NCBI RefSeq assembly: GCF_036662795.1
Contig: NZ_JBAFWZ010000015.1
Span: 16,077 to 80,076, forward strand
From: Lysinibacillus_B sp036662795
GTDB lineage: Bacteria > Bacillota > Bacilli > Bacillales_A > Planococcaceae
DNA: 64,000 bases
Reading direction: 5' to 3'
Below, in pieces: positions 23,997 through 33,213 of the stretch. The notes beneath the pieces are model-generated. The model was not told the origin of the DNA, made no database searches, and was given only the letters and a program-made list of their open reading frames with translations. A program made the translations under genes and the position numbers. Numbering within the stretch: the first letter of the stretch is position 1; every line of letters begins with the position of its first letter.

Positions 23997-26024
23997 TCAA
24001 CCTACAAAGTATTGTTCAATAATTTGTTCGACAGGTAAAGGTTTATTGTACAAATAACCTTGAACTCTTTTACATTGATTTTCATATAAAAAGCGTTCTT
24101 GATGTTTTTGTTCTACACCCTCAGCTACAACTTCCAAACCTAAATTATGCGAGAGTAGAATAATCGCTTTGACAATCGCTTCATTTTTCTTGTCCTTCTC
24201 TATATCAGCAATAAAGGATTGATCGATTTTAATAATATCGATTGGATACTTTTTTAAATAGCTTAGCGAGGAATAACCTGTCCCAAAATCATCAACAGAA
24301 ACATAAACCCCTAATCTCTTTAATCCTGTCAACGTTGCTGTCGTTTCATTTACATTGGTCATTGAACTTTCGGTAATTTCTAACTCTATTAATTCTGGCT
24401 TCACATTATATCGCTTTAATATGCATTCCACTTTATGGACAAAATCATCCTGCTTAAACTGCTTTGGAGAAATATTTACTGCAACCCGGACAGGACGATA
24501 GCCTTTTCTCCTCCACTCTTGCTGATATTGACATACACGTTCCAACACCCAATCACCTATATCTAGTATTAGCCCAGAAGACTCTGCTAGTGGTATAAAT
24601 TGTGAGGGTGGTACAAGCCCGAATTTACGGTTATTCCACCGAATGAGCGCCTCAAAGCTGTCAATCGTTTCTGTAAATAAGTCAATTTGTGGCTGTAAAT
24701 GTAAGCTCAGTTCACCAAATTCAATAGCACGACGTAGATGAGCTTCAAGTAACGCTTCATTCGGAAATGCCTGGCTCATCTCTTTACTATAAAAACGAAA
24801 ATGATTGCGACCGTGATTTTTTACGTAAAAAAGAGCCTGATCTGCCTTATGTAGTAATGTGTCTAACTCTGAAATTTGACCCGACACACTGGTAGCTATA
24901 CCGATAGAAGCTGTTACAAAATAATCTTGATCTTCTACCACTAGCGGCTCTTTTAATAATTCTAAAATATTTCTCGCTAATCTTTCTACCTCTTCTCTTG
25001 CAACATACCGAAGAAGAAAGACAAATTCATCGCCATTATAGCGAAAAATCTCACAAAACTCACTCCGTAATCGTTTAAATCGATTACTTACAATAGCTAG
25101 CATCCCATCCGCCTTTTTCTTTCCAAGGGATTCATTAAACTTTTTAAAGCGATCTAAATCGACTAACATTAACGCTGAATTCAGCTCAGGCTGACCTTCC
25201 AGAAAAGCTGACCATTTTTCATTTAGCGCACGCCTATTCAGCAAGCCCGTTAATTCGTCCTGATACGCCATATAAGGATACGTATCTCCATCTTGAAAAA
25301 GTCCATCTACATTTTTAACGATGACGTGGGCCCCGATAATTTTTCCGTTCCAATAAGTAGGGAACGTCTTTAAGTACACAGGCTCCTCACTAAATAACTT
25401 ATTTTTTAATAAGCACTGCGGCATCCCCATTGGATATCCTTCTAAAGTGTTATAAAACAACGGTCTAAACCTCGTTAAATAATCCTTTTCAATTAATTCA
25501 AAAATACTTTGCCCTAAAATAATAGCACTCGTTGATTGTAATTTTCTAGTGGCGGCGATATTTGTATAAATTATTGTTCCCGTTCTGTCTAATGAAATAA
25601 CAGGATCCACATATTGCTCTACAAAGTAAACATGCTTCGCCGTTTCTAAATGCTCTTCAAAAGCCGTCGCTACATCGTTTGATACCAACCTCATAACAAC
25701 ACTGAATAAGCGCTCAGAACTATGTGCAATAGGCTGAACATGAATCGCAAGCTGTTTTGCTGATTGTAACGTAATATAGTTTACCTCACCATTCGGAGAC
25801 AAGACTAATGGGTATATTTGAAACCAATGAATTGTATGAAAAAACTTTTCTGCATCCATTCCATCTAGGAATCTCTCATTAAATAATTGGGCTGCCTTCG
25901 CATTGATCATTTCCACAGAAAAATGATTCTCATGCTGTTGTATAATCGTGACAGCATCAAATGGATTTAGTTGAATGATTTCACGCAAAGCTTTACTTTT
26001 CTCTGTATCTACTGCATTAATCAC
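23997..26024 (-). CDS. PAS-GGDEF-EAL cyclic di-GMP phosphodiesterase candidate
   Basis: This 675-residue protein has a PAS-like sensor region (about 135-235), a GGDEF domain (about 255-410) and an EAL domain (about 425-670). The cyclase signature is altered to NGDEF (near residue 330) and no RxxD inhibitory site is seen upstream. The EAL domain keeps EALIRW, NISPKQF, ELEITES, VDDFGTGYSS, KIDQSFI, AEGVE and QGYLYNKP, so it should hydrolyse c-di-GMP. The GGDEF part may be a regulatory GTP-binding domain. The GTG start lies six bases after GGAGGGG. No membrane segment is seen. The position resembles that of ykuI in Bacillus, but the domain content is larger. Confidence 0.85.
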   Translation of the reverse strand: MINAVDTEKSKALREIIQLNPFDAVTIIQQHENHFSVEMINAKAAQLFNERFLDGMDAEKFFHTIHWFQIYPLVLSPNGEVNYITLQSAKQLAIHVQPIAHSSERLFSVVMRLVSNDVATAFEEHLETAKHVYFVEQYVDPVISLDRTGTIIYTNIAATRKLQSTSAIILGQSIFELIEKDYLTRFRPLFYNTLEGYPMGMPQCLLKNKLFSEEPVYLKTFPTYWNGKIIGAHVIVKNVDGLFQDGDTYPYMAYQDELTGLLNRRALNEKWSAFLEGQPELNSALMLVDLDRFKKFNESLGKKKADGMLAIVSNRFKRLRSEFCEIFRYNGDEFVFLLRYVAREEVERLARNILELLKEPLVVEDQDYFVTASIGIATSVSGQISELDTLLHKADQALFYVKNHGRNHFRFYSKEMSQAFPNEALLEAHLRRAIEFGELSLHLQPQIDLFTETIDSFEALIRWNNRKFGLVPPSQFIPLAESSGLILDIGDWVLERVCQYQQEWRRKGYRPVRVAVNISPKQFKQDDFVHKVECILKRYNVKPELIELEITESSMTNVNETTATLTGLKRLGVYVSVDDFGTGYSSLSYLKKYPIDIIKIDQSFIADIEKDKKNEAIVKAIILLSHNLGLEVVAEGVEQKHQERFLYENQCKRVQGYLYNKPLPVEQIIEQYFVG

Positions 26025-26062
26025 TTTGACCCCTCCTATCCAACTCTTCCGACTGCCTTACG

Positions 26063-26101
26063 TTTCATATAGCCTTACAATTTTTGCAAGACTATATGAA
26101 A
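26063..26101. repeat. Inverted repeat after ppk1
   Basis: TTTCATATAG (26063-26072) pairs with CTATATGAAA (26092-26101), with an inner CTT/AAG. It follows the ppk1 stop but has no T-run, so it is at best a weak terminator. Confidence 0.4.
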
Positions 26102-26116
26102 TTGTTCAGTTTTTCG

Positions 26117-28282
26117 TTAATCCTCGATGTTTCTTCCAATGGCTTCTCGCAAAAATATTTCCTGGCTATTGATTTTTTGCGAGCTATCATGATCCTCTTT
26201 ATAATGATATTTTCCATTGGAGTCTTGAATACGAGCCTTTTGATTATCCTGAAGCTGTAAATTCATAATTTTAATAATGCGCTTTTTGATTTCTGGCGAA
26301 TAGACAGGGAATAGGATTTCCACCCGTTTAATCATATTTCGCGTCATCATATCCGCCGATGACAGGAACACCTTATTTTCGCCATTATGATGGAACCAGA
26401 AAATCCGTGAATGCTCAAGGAATCGACCGACGATACTTGTTACAGTAATATTTTCACTAATGCCTGGGATACCCGGTCGAATACAGCAAATCCCTCGAAT
26501 AATTAACTCGATTTTTACACCTTCAATTGATGCCTCATATAGCTTCATCATTAAATCCTTATCGGTTAAGGAATTCATTTTGGCACGAATAAAACCATTT
26601 CCATGCTTCCTATGACAATAGATCTCCTCATCAATTAAACGTATGAAATCGTCACGAATATCAAATGGGGCAACGACTAAATGGTGAAACTTCGGCTTCT
26701 CTGTATAGCCACTTAAATAATTAAAAAAGTTCGTCGCATCAATTCCGAATTCTTTATTTGAAGTAATGATAGCCATGTCCGTATAAATTTTCGCTGTAGC
26801 ATCATTATAATTTCCTGTTCCAAGGTGCACAAAACGCTCAATTCTCCCATGACGTCGACGGACAACAAGTGTAATTTTTGAATGCGTTTTTAAATTATTC
26901 ATTCCATAAATAACTAGACAGCCTGCCTGCTCTAGCTGCTTCGCCCAGTGCACGTTATTTTCTTCATCAAAGCGTGCCTTTAGCTCGACAAGCACCGTTA
27001 CTTGCTTCCCGTTTTCAGCAGCCTGCTTTAAAGCCTGAATAATTGGCGAATTCCCACTTACTCTGTATAAGGTTTGCTTGATCGCTAGTACTGAAGGATC
27101 GTTTGCCGCCTCTAGAATAAAATCGACAATCGGCACAAAGGACTCATAAGGGTGGTGGAAAAATAAATCCTGCACTAGAGCCTTTTCGTAAATACTTTCA
27201 TCTGAATCAAGATCTGCTGGACGTTGTGGAATAAAGCTCTCATATTCTAAATGCTCTCGACCTCCAGAAATCGCCTTCACGAATGGAAACATAAATGTTA
27301 AATCCAGTGGACCATCAATTTTAAATACATCCGATTCTTCTATCTCGAATTCATCTAGTAAGTAATCTAATACATCATCATTCATTTCACCATCACGCAC
27401 TTCAAGTCGGGAGCCAACGCCCCATTTGCGTTTTTTTAATTCCTTTTCAATCTCAGAAAGTAAATCCTGCGCCCCCTCCTCATGAATTGTTAAATCTGCA
27501 TTACGCGTTAACCGAAACGCTTGGGAAGATTTCACCTTGTAGCCGTAAAATAATTTATCAATATGACCAGAAATGACATCTTCCAATAGCACAAACACCG
27601 TATCATTTTCTTTCGTCGGAACTTTAATGAATCGATCTAGCACAGATGGCACCTGCACAATGGCAACCTTATCAGTATTTTCAACATCACCATTATTATT
27701 TTCTAGCATAACGAGTAAATTTAATGTTTTACCAAGTAAGGTTGGAAATGGACGATACGCATCTACTGCAACTGGTGTAAGTACTGGGAAAATCGTTTCC
27801 TCAAAAAGTTCATTAATAAATTTCTTTTGTTCGGGGTTTAACAGCTTTAAATCCCGAATAAATACATTTTCCTTTGGTAATAATTCATCCACTAAATGAC
27901 GATACACCTCTGTTTGTCGACGAACTAACGCCTGTGTACGTTCTGCAATTTTTGTTAACTGTTCCTTTGGCATTAGGCCGGATTTATTTTCTGGTTTATG
28001 AAAGCCAGCACGTACTTGGTCCTGTAGCCCCGCAACCCGTACCATGAAAAATTCATCTAAATTCGAACTAAATATCGCCAAAAACTTTAATCGTTCAAGA
28101 AGTGGATTATTTTCATCTTCCGCCTCCTCTAATACACGCTCATTAAAGGCCAGCCAGCTTAGTTCACGATTATTGTAATATTGAGGCTTTGCAATTTCTT
28201 CTAGCAATAATTTCTTTTGCTCTTCTTTCATTGATTGCTCTTCCCTTTTCGTATTTTCTAGCTCCTCAAAATTCGTTGTCAT
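26117..28282 (-). CDS. ppk1: Polyphosphate kinase 1
   Basis: This 721-residue enzyme polymerises ATP gamma-phosphate into polyphosphate. The N-terminal domain contains the family opening YYNNRELSWLAFNERVLEEA near 37-56. The phospholipase D-like catalytic half shows the autophosphorylated His in NNLKTHSKITLVVRR and the second conserved segment FVHLGTGNYNDATAKIYTD. The 4 bp overlap with ppx (ATGA) indicates translational coupling. An internal ATG 17 codons downstream also has a good ribosome binding site (AAGGGAAGAG), so the true start is uncertain. The pairing of kinase and exopolyphosphatase allows control of polyphosphate levels. Confidence 0.93.
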   Translation of the reverse strand: MTTNFEELENTKREEQSMKEEQKKLLLEEIAKPQYYNNRELSWLAFNERVLEEAEDENNPLLERLKFLAIFSSNLDEFFMVRVAGLQDQVRAGFHKPENKSGLMPKEQLTKIAERTQALVRRQTEVYRHLVDELLPKENVFIRDLKLLNPEQKKFINELFEETIFPVLTPVAVDAYRPFPTLLGKTLNLLVMLENNNGDVENTDKVAIVQVPSVLDRFIKVPTKENDTVFVLLEDVISGHIDKLFYGYKVKSSQAFRLTRNADLTIHEEGAQDLLSEIEKELKKRKWGVGSRLEVRDGEMNDDVLDYLLDEFEIEESDVFKIDGPLDLTFMFPFVKAISGGREHLEYESFIPQRPADLDSDESIYEKALVQDLFFHHPYESFVPIVDFILEAANDPSVLAIKQTLYRVSGNSPIIQALKQAAENGKQVTVLVELKARFDEENNVHWAKQLEQAGCLVIYGMNNLKTHSKITLVVRRRHGRIERFVHLGTGNYNDATAKIYTDMAIITSNKEFGIDATNFFNYLSGYTEKPKFHHLVVAPFDIRDDFIRLIDEEIYCHRKHGNGFIRAKMNSLTDKDLMMKLYEASIEGVKIELIIRGICCIRPGIPGISENITVTSIVGRFLEHSRIFWFHHNGENKVFLSSADMMTRNMIKRVEILFPVYSPEIKKRIIKIMNLQLQDNQKARIQDSNGKYHYKEDHDSSQKINSQEIFLREAIGRNIED

Positions 28283-29826
28283 CCTTTATTCCACCCTTCT
28301 TCACTAAAATGAATTTGTACTTCACCCTTAAATACACGTTCTAAGTGTTTTTTAGTGCGCTCTACTTGATAAATTTCTGCAACTGCACTTTCACTCACAA
28401 TAATATACATATGTATAGCTGCGTCCCTTATTTCTAAGGAAAGCTGCTTTACAACATTTCGTTTGGAAACGTTTAATGCATACGCAAACTTTAATAAGGC
28501 CCCAAAATCACGTAAATCCTTTAATTCCTCACGCGAAAACCACGATAAAAATGGCATAGAAAATCGTCTAAAGTACTCTTTATTTTTATAGGATGCTAGT
28601 AGTGCTAGCTTCACCCGATTAGGATGGCTCAAACCTGCAATAGATTGATTAGCTAATAAATAAAAAGTATGCTGACTTGCCGAATCAAGCTCAATATACT
28701 CACCAATAGCAAAAACCTTCGCTGCCTTTCGAATAAGCTGTAAATGCTCCTCCTTAAAGGACAATAACTTAACCTGACAACACTCACGATATAGTCTTTC
28801 ACTTAATGTTGCTAACGTATTAGCTTCTTCTCCTGACCGCCCATACTCATAGGAGAATCTCCTGGCGTTTTCCTCAAAAACATTATATTTATCAAACGCC
28901 TTTGTATCTTCTTGTAAAACACGGTTAATAATGAGTCCTTCTCGCAAGCCTTTTTTACTTATTTGGAAGCTCTTTGTTTGGACAACGCCCATCAATGTTG
29001 TAAATACCTCTAGTGCTGGCACAATAATATCGGCACGGTCAGATGATAGACCGTCGAGCTGTTTAAGCTGGTCAAATGTCATATCGCTTAGCTCGCGCTT
29101 TAATCCTTCTAACTCATCCTTGTGCATTTCATATTGATGCACACCTGAAATAGGATATTCTACTTGCTGTTGATGCACTTGCGCCACATTTCGCGCACTT
29201 CCTCCAATCGCAACAATCGGTAAGTGTGCTTGTCGAATCCACGATAATGTTTCAAATTGCTCTTTAACAAACTCATGTAACGCTTTACGCTCAGCCTCGT
29301 TCATTATTGAGCCGCTAACAAATCGTTGCTTTAATGAAACAGTTCCGAATGGAAAGCTATGGGTTTTTTGAAGTTTTTTATTTTTAAACAATGTAATTTC
29401 AGTAGATCCTCCACCAATATCAATCGTTACCGCTGAAGACGTATCCATCGAATTTACAACTGCTAAAAAGCCAAAGTATGCCTCTTCCTCTTCTGATAAA
29501 ATATCAATTTCAATTCCCGTTTCTTCCTTCATACGTTCGATAATCTCTTCATTGTTTGTTGCTTGACGAATTGCTGCTGTAGCCCCTGCTTGAATATCTG
29601 TCACCCCATAATCATGCAGTATCCTCTTAAATGAAGAAAGCGTTTCCAAAAGCACTTTTATACCTTCCTCGGCCATCTTACCATTCGGCATTAAGTATGT
29701 ACGAAGTCGTGCAACGGTTTTTATATTTCCAAATTCATGCAATCCTTCATTTTTGTCATATTCATACATAACAAGTCGAATTGTATTGGAGCCGATGTCG
29801 ATAATAGCAGTCTTTATTTTCTTCAT
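28279..29826 (-). CDS. ppx: Exopolyphosphatase, Ppx/GppA family
   Basis: This 515-residue protein starts with the ASKHA-fold phosphate-1 motif AIIDIGSNTIRLVMYE. The phosphate-2 region VTIDIGGGSTEITLF near 145 and an adenine-site-like VAIGGSARN near 210 follow. The C-terminal half (from about 310) is helical and HD-like, matching long bacterial Ppx/GppA proteins that degrade polyphosphate or pppGpp. I chose the ATG at 29826; a GTG three codons upstream is an alternative. It is first in the ppx-ppk1 operon. Confidence 0.9.
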   Translation of the reverse strand: MKKIKTAIIDIGSNTIRLVMYEYDKNEGLHEFGNIKTVARLRTYLMPNGKMAEEGIKVLLETLSSFKRILHDYGVTDIQAGATAAIRQATNNEEIIERMKEETGIEIDILSEEEEAYFGFLAVVNSMDTSSAVTIDIGGGSTEITLFKNKKLQKTHSFPFGTVSLKQRFVSGSIMNEAERKALHEFVKEQFETLSWIRQAHLPIVAIGGSARNVAQVHQQQVEYPISGVHQYEMHKDELEGLKRELSDMTFDQLKQLDGLSSDRADIIVPALEVFTTLMGVVQTKSFQISKKGLREGLIINRVLQEDTKAFDKYNVFEENARRFSYEYGRSGEEANTLATLSERLYRECCQVKLLSFKEEHLQLIRKAAKVFAIGEYIELDSASQHTFYLLANQSIAGLSHPNRVKLALLASYKNKEYFRRFSMPFLSWFSREELKDLRDFGALLKFAYALNVSKRNVVKQLSLEIRDAAIHMYIIVSESAVAEIYQVERTKKHLERVFKGEVQIHFSEEGWNKG

Positions 29827-29913
29827 CCCGTTCACTTCTTCCTTCTTAAAATAAGATCATCCCCTTACAGCTATACATTAACCTTTAAACTTTAAGCCTC
29901 TGTAAAGGAATTG

Positions 29914-29947
29914 TAAAAAAACCGGAACTACTTTTTCAAGTATCCGG
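29914..29947 (-). terminator. Terminator of cheV
   Basis: CCGGA...ACTT pairs with AAGT...TCCGG. On the minus strand it is followed by seven T (complement of 29915-29921). Confidence 0.75.
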
Positions 29948-29993
29948 CTTTTATAAAACGTTATATAGATTGGACACAAGTATTAGCAAAAGC

Positions 29994-30902
29994 TTATAGT
30001 ATTAATTGATCCACTCTTAGTATTAATTCTGCAATTTCAGGTTTTGATATTTGGTCCTCAGCGCCCACTTCCTCGCCCTTATGACGAAGATCGTCTGTTA
30101 TTAAACTTGAGAATATAATAACGGGTAGCTTTTGTAAATCAGGGTGTGACTTAATTTTCTTTGTTAAATGATGGCCGTCCATTTGCGGCATTTCAATATC
30201 TGTCACTACAAGCTGTACATGCTTTTCAATATTTTTATCCGCCTTTACAAGCGCTTCTAGGTACTCATGAGCGTCACGTCCATTTTCAAAGAACTCTAAA
30301 TTCACGTATCCGGCTTCTTGCATCGTATCGAATAATAGCTTGCGTAATAGAGGTGAATCTTCTGCGATGACAATTTTCTTCTCAGAGCGCTCACGATTCC
30401 CTAGCTTTTTCACGGCTTCGACACTAATACCTGATTCTGGATTAATATCGACCATAATTTTTTCAAAATCAAGCAGTAAAATCATATCCTCATTATGCTT
30501 TATAACACCAATTACTTGAGAAGTTCCACCCTGATACATGTCTGATGGCTTTTCAATTTGATCCCATGAGATACGATGAATTTGCGTTACATTGTCTACA
30601 TGAAATACAACGCGTTGCTTATTAAACTCTGCTACAATGTATTTTTGTTGCGGACTACGCTCTGCATTAGGGATACCTAATACCTTTAACATATCTACTA
30701 CAGGTAATACTTCCCCACGTAATTGAATAATTCCTTCCACGTGAGGGTGTACATGTGGAATAAATGTGACAGCGATCGGCTGAATAATTTCTTTTACTTT
30801 AATTACATTAATACCGAACTTATTATTTGCTACTTCAAATTCTACAATTTCTAGCTCGTTTGTTCCGCTTTCTAGCAGAATCCCTTTATGACCTTTTTCC
30901 AA
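29994..30902 (-). CDS. cheV: Chemotaxis coupling protein CheV
   Basis: This 302-residue protein has a CheW-like domain (about 10-155; ESGTNELEIVEF, GIIQLRGEVLPVVD) fused to a response-regulator receiver domain (about 170-300; acidic pocket IAEDSPLLR and phosphoacceptor Asp in VVTDIEMPQMDG, Lys in SKPE). CheV couples chemoreceptors to CheA and tunes adaptation. I chose the TTG at 30902, nine bases after AAAGGAG; the upstream GTG gives eight extra residues not expected in the family. It stands alone, away from other chemotaxis genes, with its own terminator. Confidence 0.9.
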   Translation of the reverse strand: MEKGHKGILLESGTNELEIVEFEVANNKFGINVIKVKEIIQPIAVTFIPHVHPHVEGIIQLRGEVLPVVDMLKVLGIPNAERSPQQKYIVAEFNKQRVVFHVDNVTQIHRISWDQIEKPSDMYQGGTSQVIGVIKHNEDMILLLDFEKIMVDINPESGISVEAVKKLGNRERSEKKIVIAEDSPLLRKLLFDTMQEAGYVNLEFFENGRDAHEYLEALVKADKNIEKHVQLVVTDIEMPQMDGHHLTKKIKSHPDLQKLPVIIFSSLITDDLRHKGEEVGAEDQISKPEIAELILRVDQLIL

Positions 30903-30949
30903 AGCGTGCCCGCTCCTTTCACTCACTAAACCTTTACATTAATTGTATC

Positions 30950-30971
30950 ATAGGAGAGTCGTATCTCCTAT
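30950..30971. promoter_or_regulatory. Perfect inverted repeat upstream of cheV
   Basis: ATAGGAGA and TCTCCTAT form a perfect 8 bp inverted repeat around GTCGTA. It is about 50 bp upstream of the cheV start. It could be an operator or a leader hairpin; no T-run follows on either strand. Confidence 0.4.
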
Positions 30972-31065
30972 AATCGTTTTATGTTCAAACTACTTTTTAC
31001 ACTGCATTTTTTATCATAGAGCTATAGCATTTCTAACCTATTTATCGACTATATTTTCCGTTTGA

Positions 31066-31932
31066 CTACTCTACATAATACTTGATTAACGCTTGGGTTC
31101 CCTTTTCTCCATAGCCCTGTTCCTGCAGTGTCACATAAAGTTCTTTTGCTAACTGCAAGCCTGGTAAGGTTAAATTCATTCTTTCTGCTTCGTCAATCGC
31201 TATACCAATGTCTTTAATAATATGTTTAATATAAAAGCCTGGCTCTAAATCTCCCTGCAATATACGAGGCGCTAAATTCGATAAGGACCAAGAACCCGCT
31301 GCCCCAGATGAGATAGACTTTAATACCTCCTCCATCGTTAACCCAGCCTTCAAGCCATATGCGATTGCCTCACAAACGCCGATCATGCCAGATGCAATCA
31401 CAATTTGATTGCACATTTTTGTATGCTGTCCTGCACCAGCCTCCCCTTGGTAAACAATATTCGTACCAAAAGTTTCAAGTATAGACTGGATGGATTGTAC
31501 GATATCATGGTCACCGCCAACCATAATCGATAATGTGCCATTCTTTGCCCCAATATCACCACCGGAAACAGGTGCATCGATACTATGTATGCCGTTTTCT
31601 TTCGCTCTCTTGTAGATTTTTTTTGCGAGCGTTGGTTCAGATGTTGTCATATCTACAACAATTGACCCTGGCGCCGCCTCCTGTAAGATACCTTCTTTGC
31701 CACAATAGACCTCTTCAACATCCTTTGGGTACCCAACCATTGTAAAAATAATATCCTTGTCTACGCTCGCTTCTGCTGGTGTAGATGCCCATTTGGCTCC
31801 TAGCGAAACAAGCTCCTCTGTTTTACTTTTTGTACGATTATACACAGTTACTGAGTGTCCGGCTTTTAGTAAGTGTTTCACAATGCTAGCACCCATTACA
31901 CCCGTACCGATAAATGCGATTTTTTTCTCCAT
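31066..31932 (-). CDS. 3-hydroxyisobutyrate dehydrogenase-family oxidoreductase (YkwC-like)
   Basis: This 288-residue beta-hydroxyacid dehydrogenase has the dinucleotide-binding motif IAFIGTGVMGASIVKHL at the N-terminus and then YNRTKSK, a pattern consistent with NADP preference. The substrate-binding DAPVSGGDIGAKNGTLSIMVGG lies near 120-140, the catalytic Lys in GAGQHTKMCNQI near 170, and an all-helical C-terminal domain follows. The ribosome binding site GGAGGGG precedes the ATG. Family members act on 3-hydroxyisobutyrate, tartronate semialdehyde or similar acids; the substrate here is not known. It appears monocistronic. Confidence 0.85.
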   Translation of the reverse strand: MEKKIAFIGTGVMGASIVKHLLKAGHSVTVYNRTKSKTEELVSLGAKWASTPAEASVDKDIIFTMVGYPKDVEEVYCGKEGILQEAAPGSIVVDMTTSEPTLAKKIYKRAKENGIHSIDAPVSGGDIGAKNGTLSIMVGGDHDIVQSIQSILETFGTNIVYQGEAGAGQHTKMCNQIVIASGMIGVCEAIAYGLKAGLTMEEVLKSISSGAAGSWSLSNLAPRILQGDLEPGFYIKHIIKDIGIAIDEAERMNLTLPGLQLAKELYVTLQEQGYGEKGTQALIKYYVE

Positions 31933-32090
31933 TCCTATTCCCCTCCAATAAATCCTTCTCCCTCTAGTGTAGCAAACAACCTAACATTTGGTTAGAAAAA
32001 CATATCCCGGGTTCAAAACCATAACTCAGGGGTTGATTTCCGGTGCGAATATTCATCGCAGCAATTTTCACCAGAACATACTACTGCCAA

Positions 32091-32126
32091 CAAAAAGAGA
32101 GCAGATGCTTAAAATGCACCTGCTCT
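32091..32126 (-). terminator. Terminator of the Spo0E-like gene
   Basis: AGAGCAGATGC (32098-32108) pairs with GCACCTGCTCT (32116-32126) with one mismatch. On the minus strand it is followed by CTTTTTG. Confidence 0.65.
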
Positions 32127-32202
32127 AAAGGGGGAAATGAGAATGTTGCTGTGTTCAAAGTTATTATACCCACAATTTTATTGACTAAACCCCATTCTCA
32201 AA

Positions 32203-32394
32203 TTATTGCAATAAATTGTTCGCTTCTTTTTGGCTATCTCGGTTACCTCTGCTTTTGCCTGCATATTCGTTTAATAATTCGTCCAACTGTCTGCTAAGTT
32301 TAATTGTCCTAATATTTTGTAGCCCGTATTTCATGCCTGCTTGAATCATTAGTTCCCTAGTTTGCTCTAACTGCTTCAAAATACATTTATCCAT
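32203..32394 (-). CDS. Spo0E-family aspartyl-phosphate phosphatase
   Basis: This 63-residue helical hairpin protein carries the Spo0E signature near LSRQLDELLNEY, a variant of SQELDxLI in which the conserved Asp is kept. An N-terminal helix CILKQLEQTRELMIQAG and a YGLQN turn fit the family. Spo0E-like phosphatases remove phosphate from Spo0A~P and delay sporulation. I chose the ATG at 32394, which follows a GGGGGGGAA site. An upstream in-frame ATG would include that site. It is single and has its own terminator. Confidence 0.8.
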   Translation of the reverse strand: MDKCILKQLEQTRELMIQAGMKYGLQNIRTIKLSRQLDELLNEYAGKSRGNRDSQKEANNLLQ

Positions 32395-32474
32395 TACTTC
32401 CCCCCCAGGATACTTAATCATAACAATTATTGTACTTCACTCTAACGAAATGGAAAATATTTCTTTTATACTGT

Positions 32475-32663
32475 TTACGATCTTGGATTTTGTAAAAATG
32501 TGAAGACAATGTTTCCACCTTGCTTAGCTTCACCACGGAAGTGTTTGAACTCATCGTCCTTTATTAATATTTCCCTAAATGATAGAAAATCACTTTTTTT
32601 GATATCGACACTCTTAATTTCACCATTTCGTAATTGGTTAATCAACAGCTCAAAATTATTCAT
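32475..32663 (-). CDS. Small conserved-looking protein, 62 aa
   Basis: I do not recognise a named family. The 62-residue sequence (NNFELLINQLRNGEIKSVDI, EFKHFRGEAKQGGNIVFTF) has the look of a compact alpha/beta domain with a basic, glycine-containing C-terminus. The ATG at 32663 follows AAGGTG by ten bases; an in-frame ATG six codons upstream overlaps that site. It lies between the Spo0E-like gene and the divergent DUF2187 gene. The role is unknown. Confidence 0.6.
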   Translation of the reverse strand: MNNFELLINQLRNGEIKSVDIKKSDFLSFREILIKDDEFKHFRGEAKQGGNIVFTFLQNPRS

Positions 32664-32942
32664 AGAATACCACACCTTCATAACTATACTTTCGGAGTAA
32701 CATCTTGCTTTCCATTCAATATACGTAGAAAAGATTTATTTATCAGTATTTGTTACTCTTATATTTTATCTTAAATTGAATAAAAGTGAATTAATTTAGC
32801 TTATTTAAAAATCCTTCTTAGTTCCAGCTATTTGCAAGACCATTTATACAGGGTATTTTATGAAATTTTCAAAAAATGCTTTACCTTTTAGAAAATTTAT
32901 TGCAAACTGTAAAGTATTAGTCGATGAAGGAGCTGACCTCTG

Positions 32943-33131
32943 ATGAAAATAGCTGAAGTTGGAAATATTATCGAATTTAAGGACGGTCTACAAGGGATCG
33001 TTGAAAAAGTAAATGAAAATTCCGTCATTGTCGATATAACAATAATGGAAAATTTTTATGATCTCGAGATGGAAGAAAAAACAGTAGTAAACCATAAACG
33101 TTATAAAATTTTACAAACAAAAGATGCATAA
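32943..33131 (+). CDS. DUF2187 (YkvS-like) small protein
   Basis: This 62-residue protein matches the DUF2187/YkvS family of Bacillales: AEVGNIIEFKDGLQGIVEKVNENSVIVDIT is the conserved SH3-like beta barrel, ending VVNHKRYKIL. It is cytoplasmic and of unknown function. AAGGAG lies ten bases upstream of the ATG. It has its own terminator. The upstream gap 32682-32942 is A/T-rich with no other feature recognised. Confidence 0.8.
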   Translation: MKIAEVGNIIEFKDGLQGIVEKVNENSVIVDITIMENFYDLEMEEKTVVNHKRYKILQTKDA

Positions 33132-33140
33132 GCAACATTT

Positions 33141-33182
33141 ACTCCTTTTTATCGTTTATAGATGATGAAGGAGTTTTTTTTT
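33141..33182 (+). terminator. Terminator of the DUF2187 gene
   Basis: ACTCCTT (33141-33147) pairs with AAGGAGT (33168-33174), followed by eight more T. Confidence 0.7.
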
Positions 33183-33213
33183 GTTACACTGTTGCAAGGA
33201 GGTAAATAGATAC

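Noticed and set aside
32043..32297. Plus-strand open frame opposite the Spo0E-like gene
   Set aside because: It crosses the terminator and the antisense of a recognised gene; no ribosome binding site or family.
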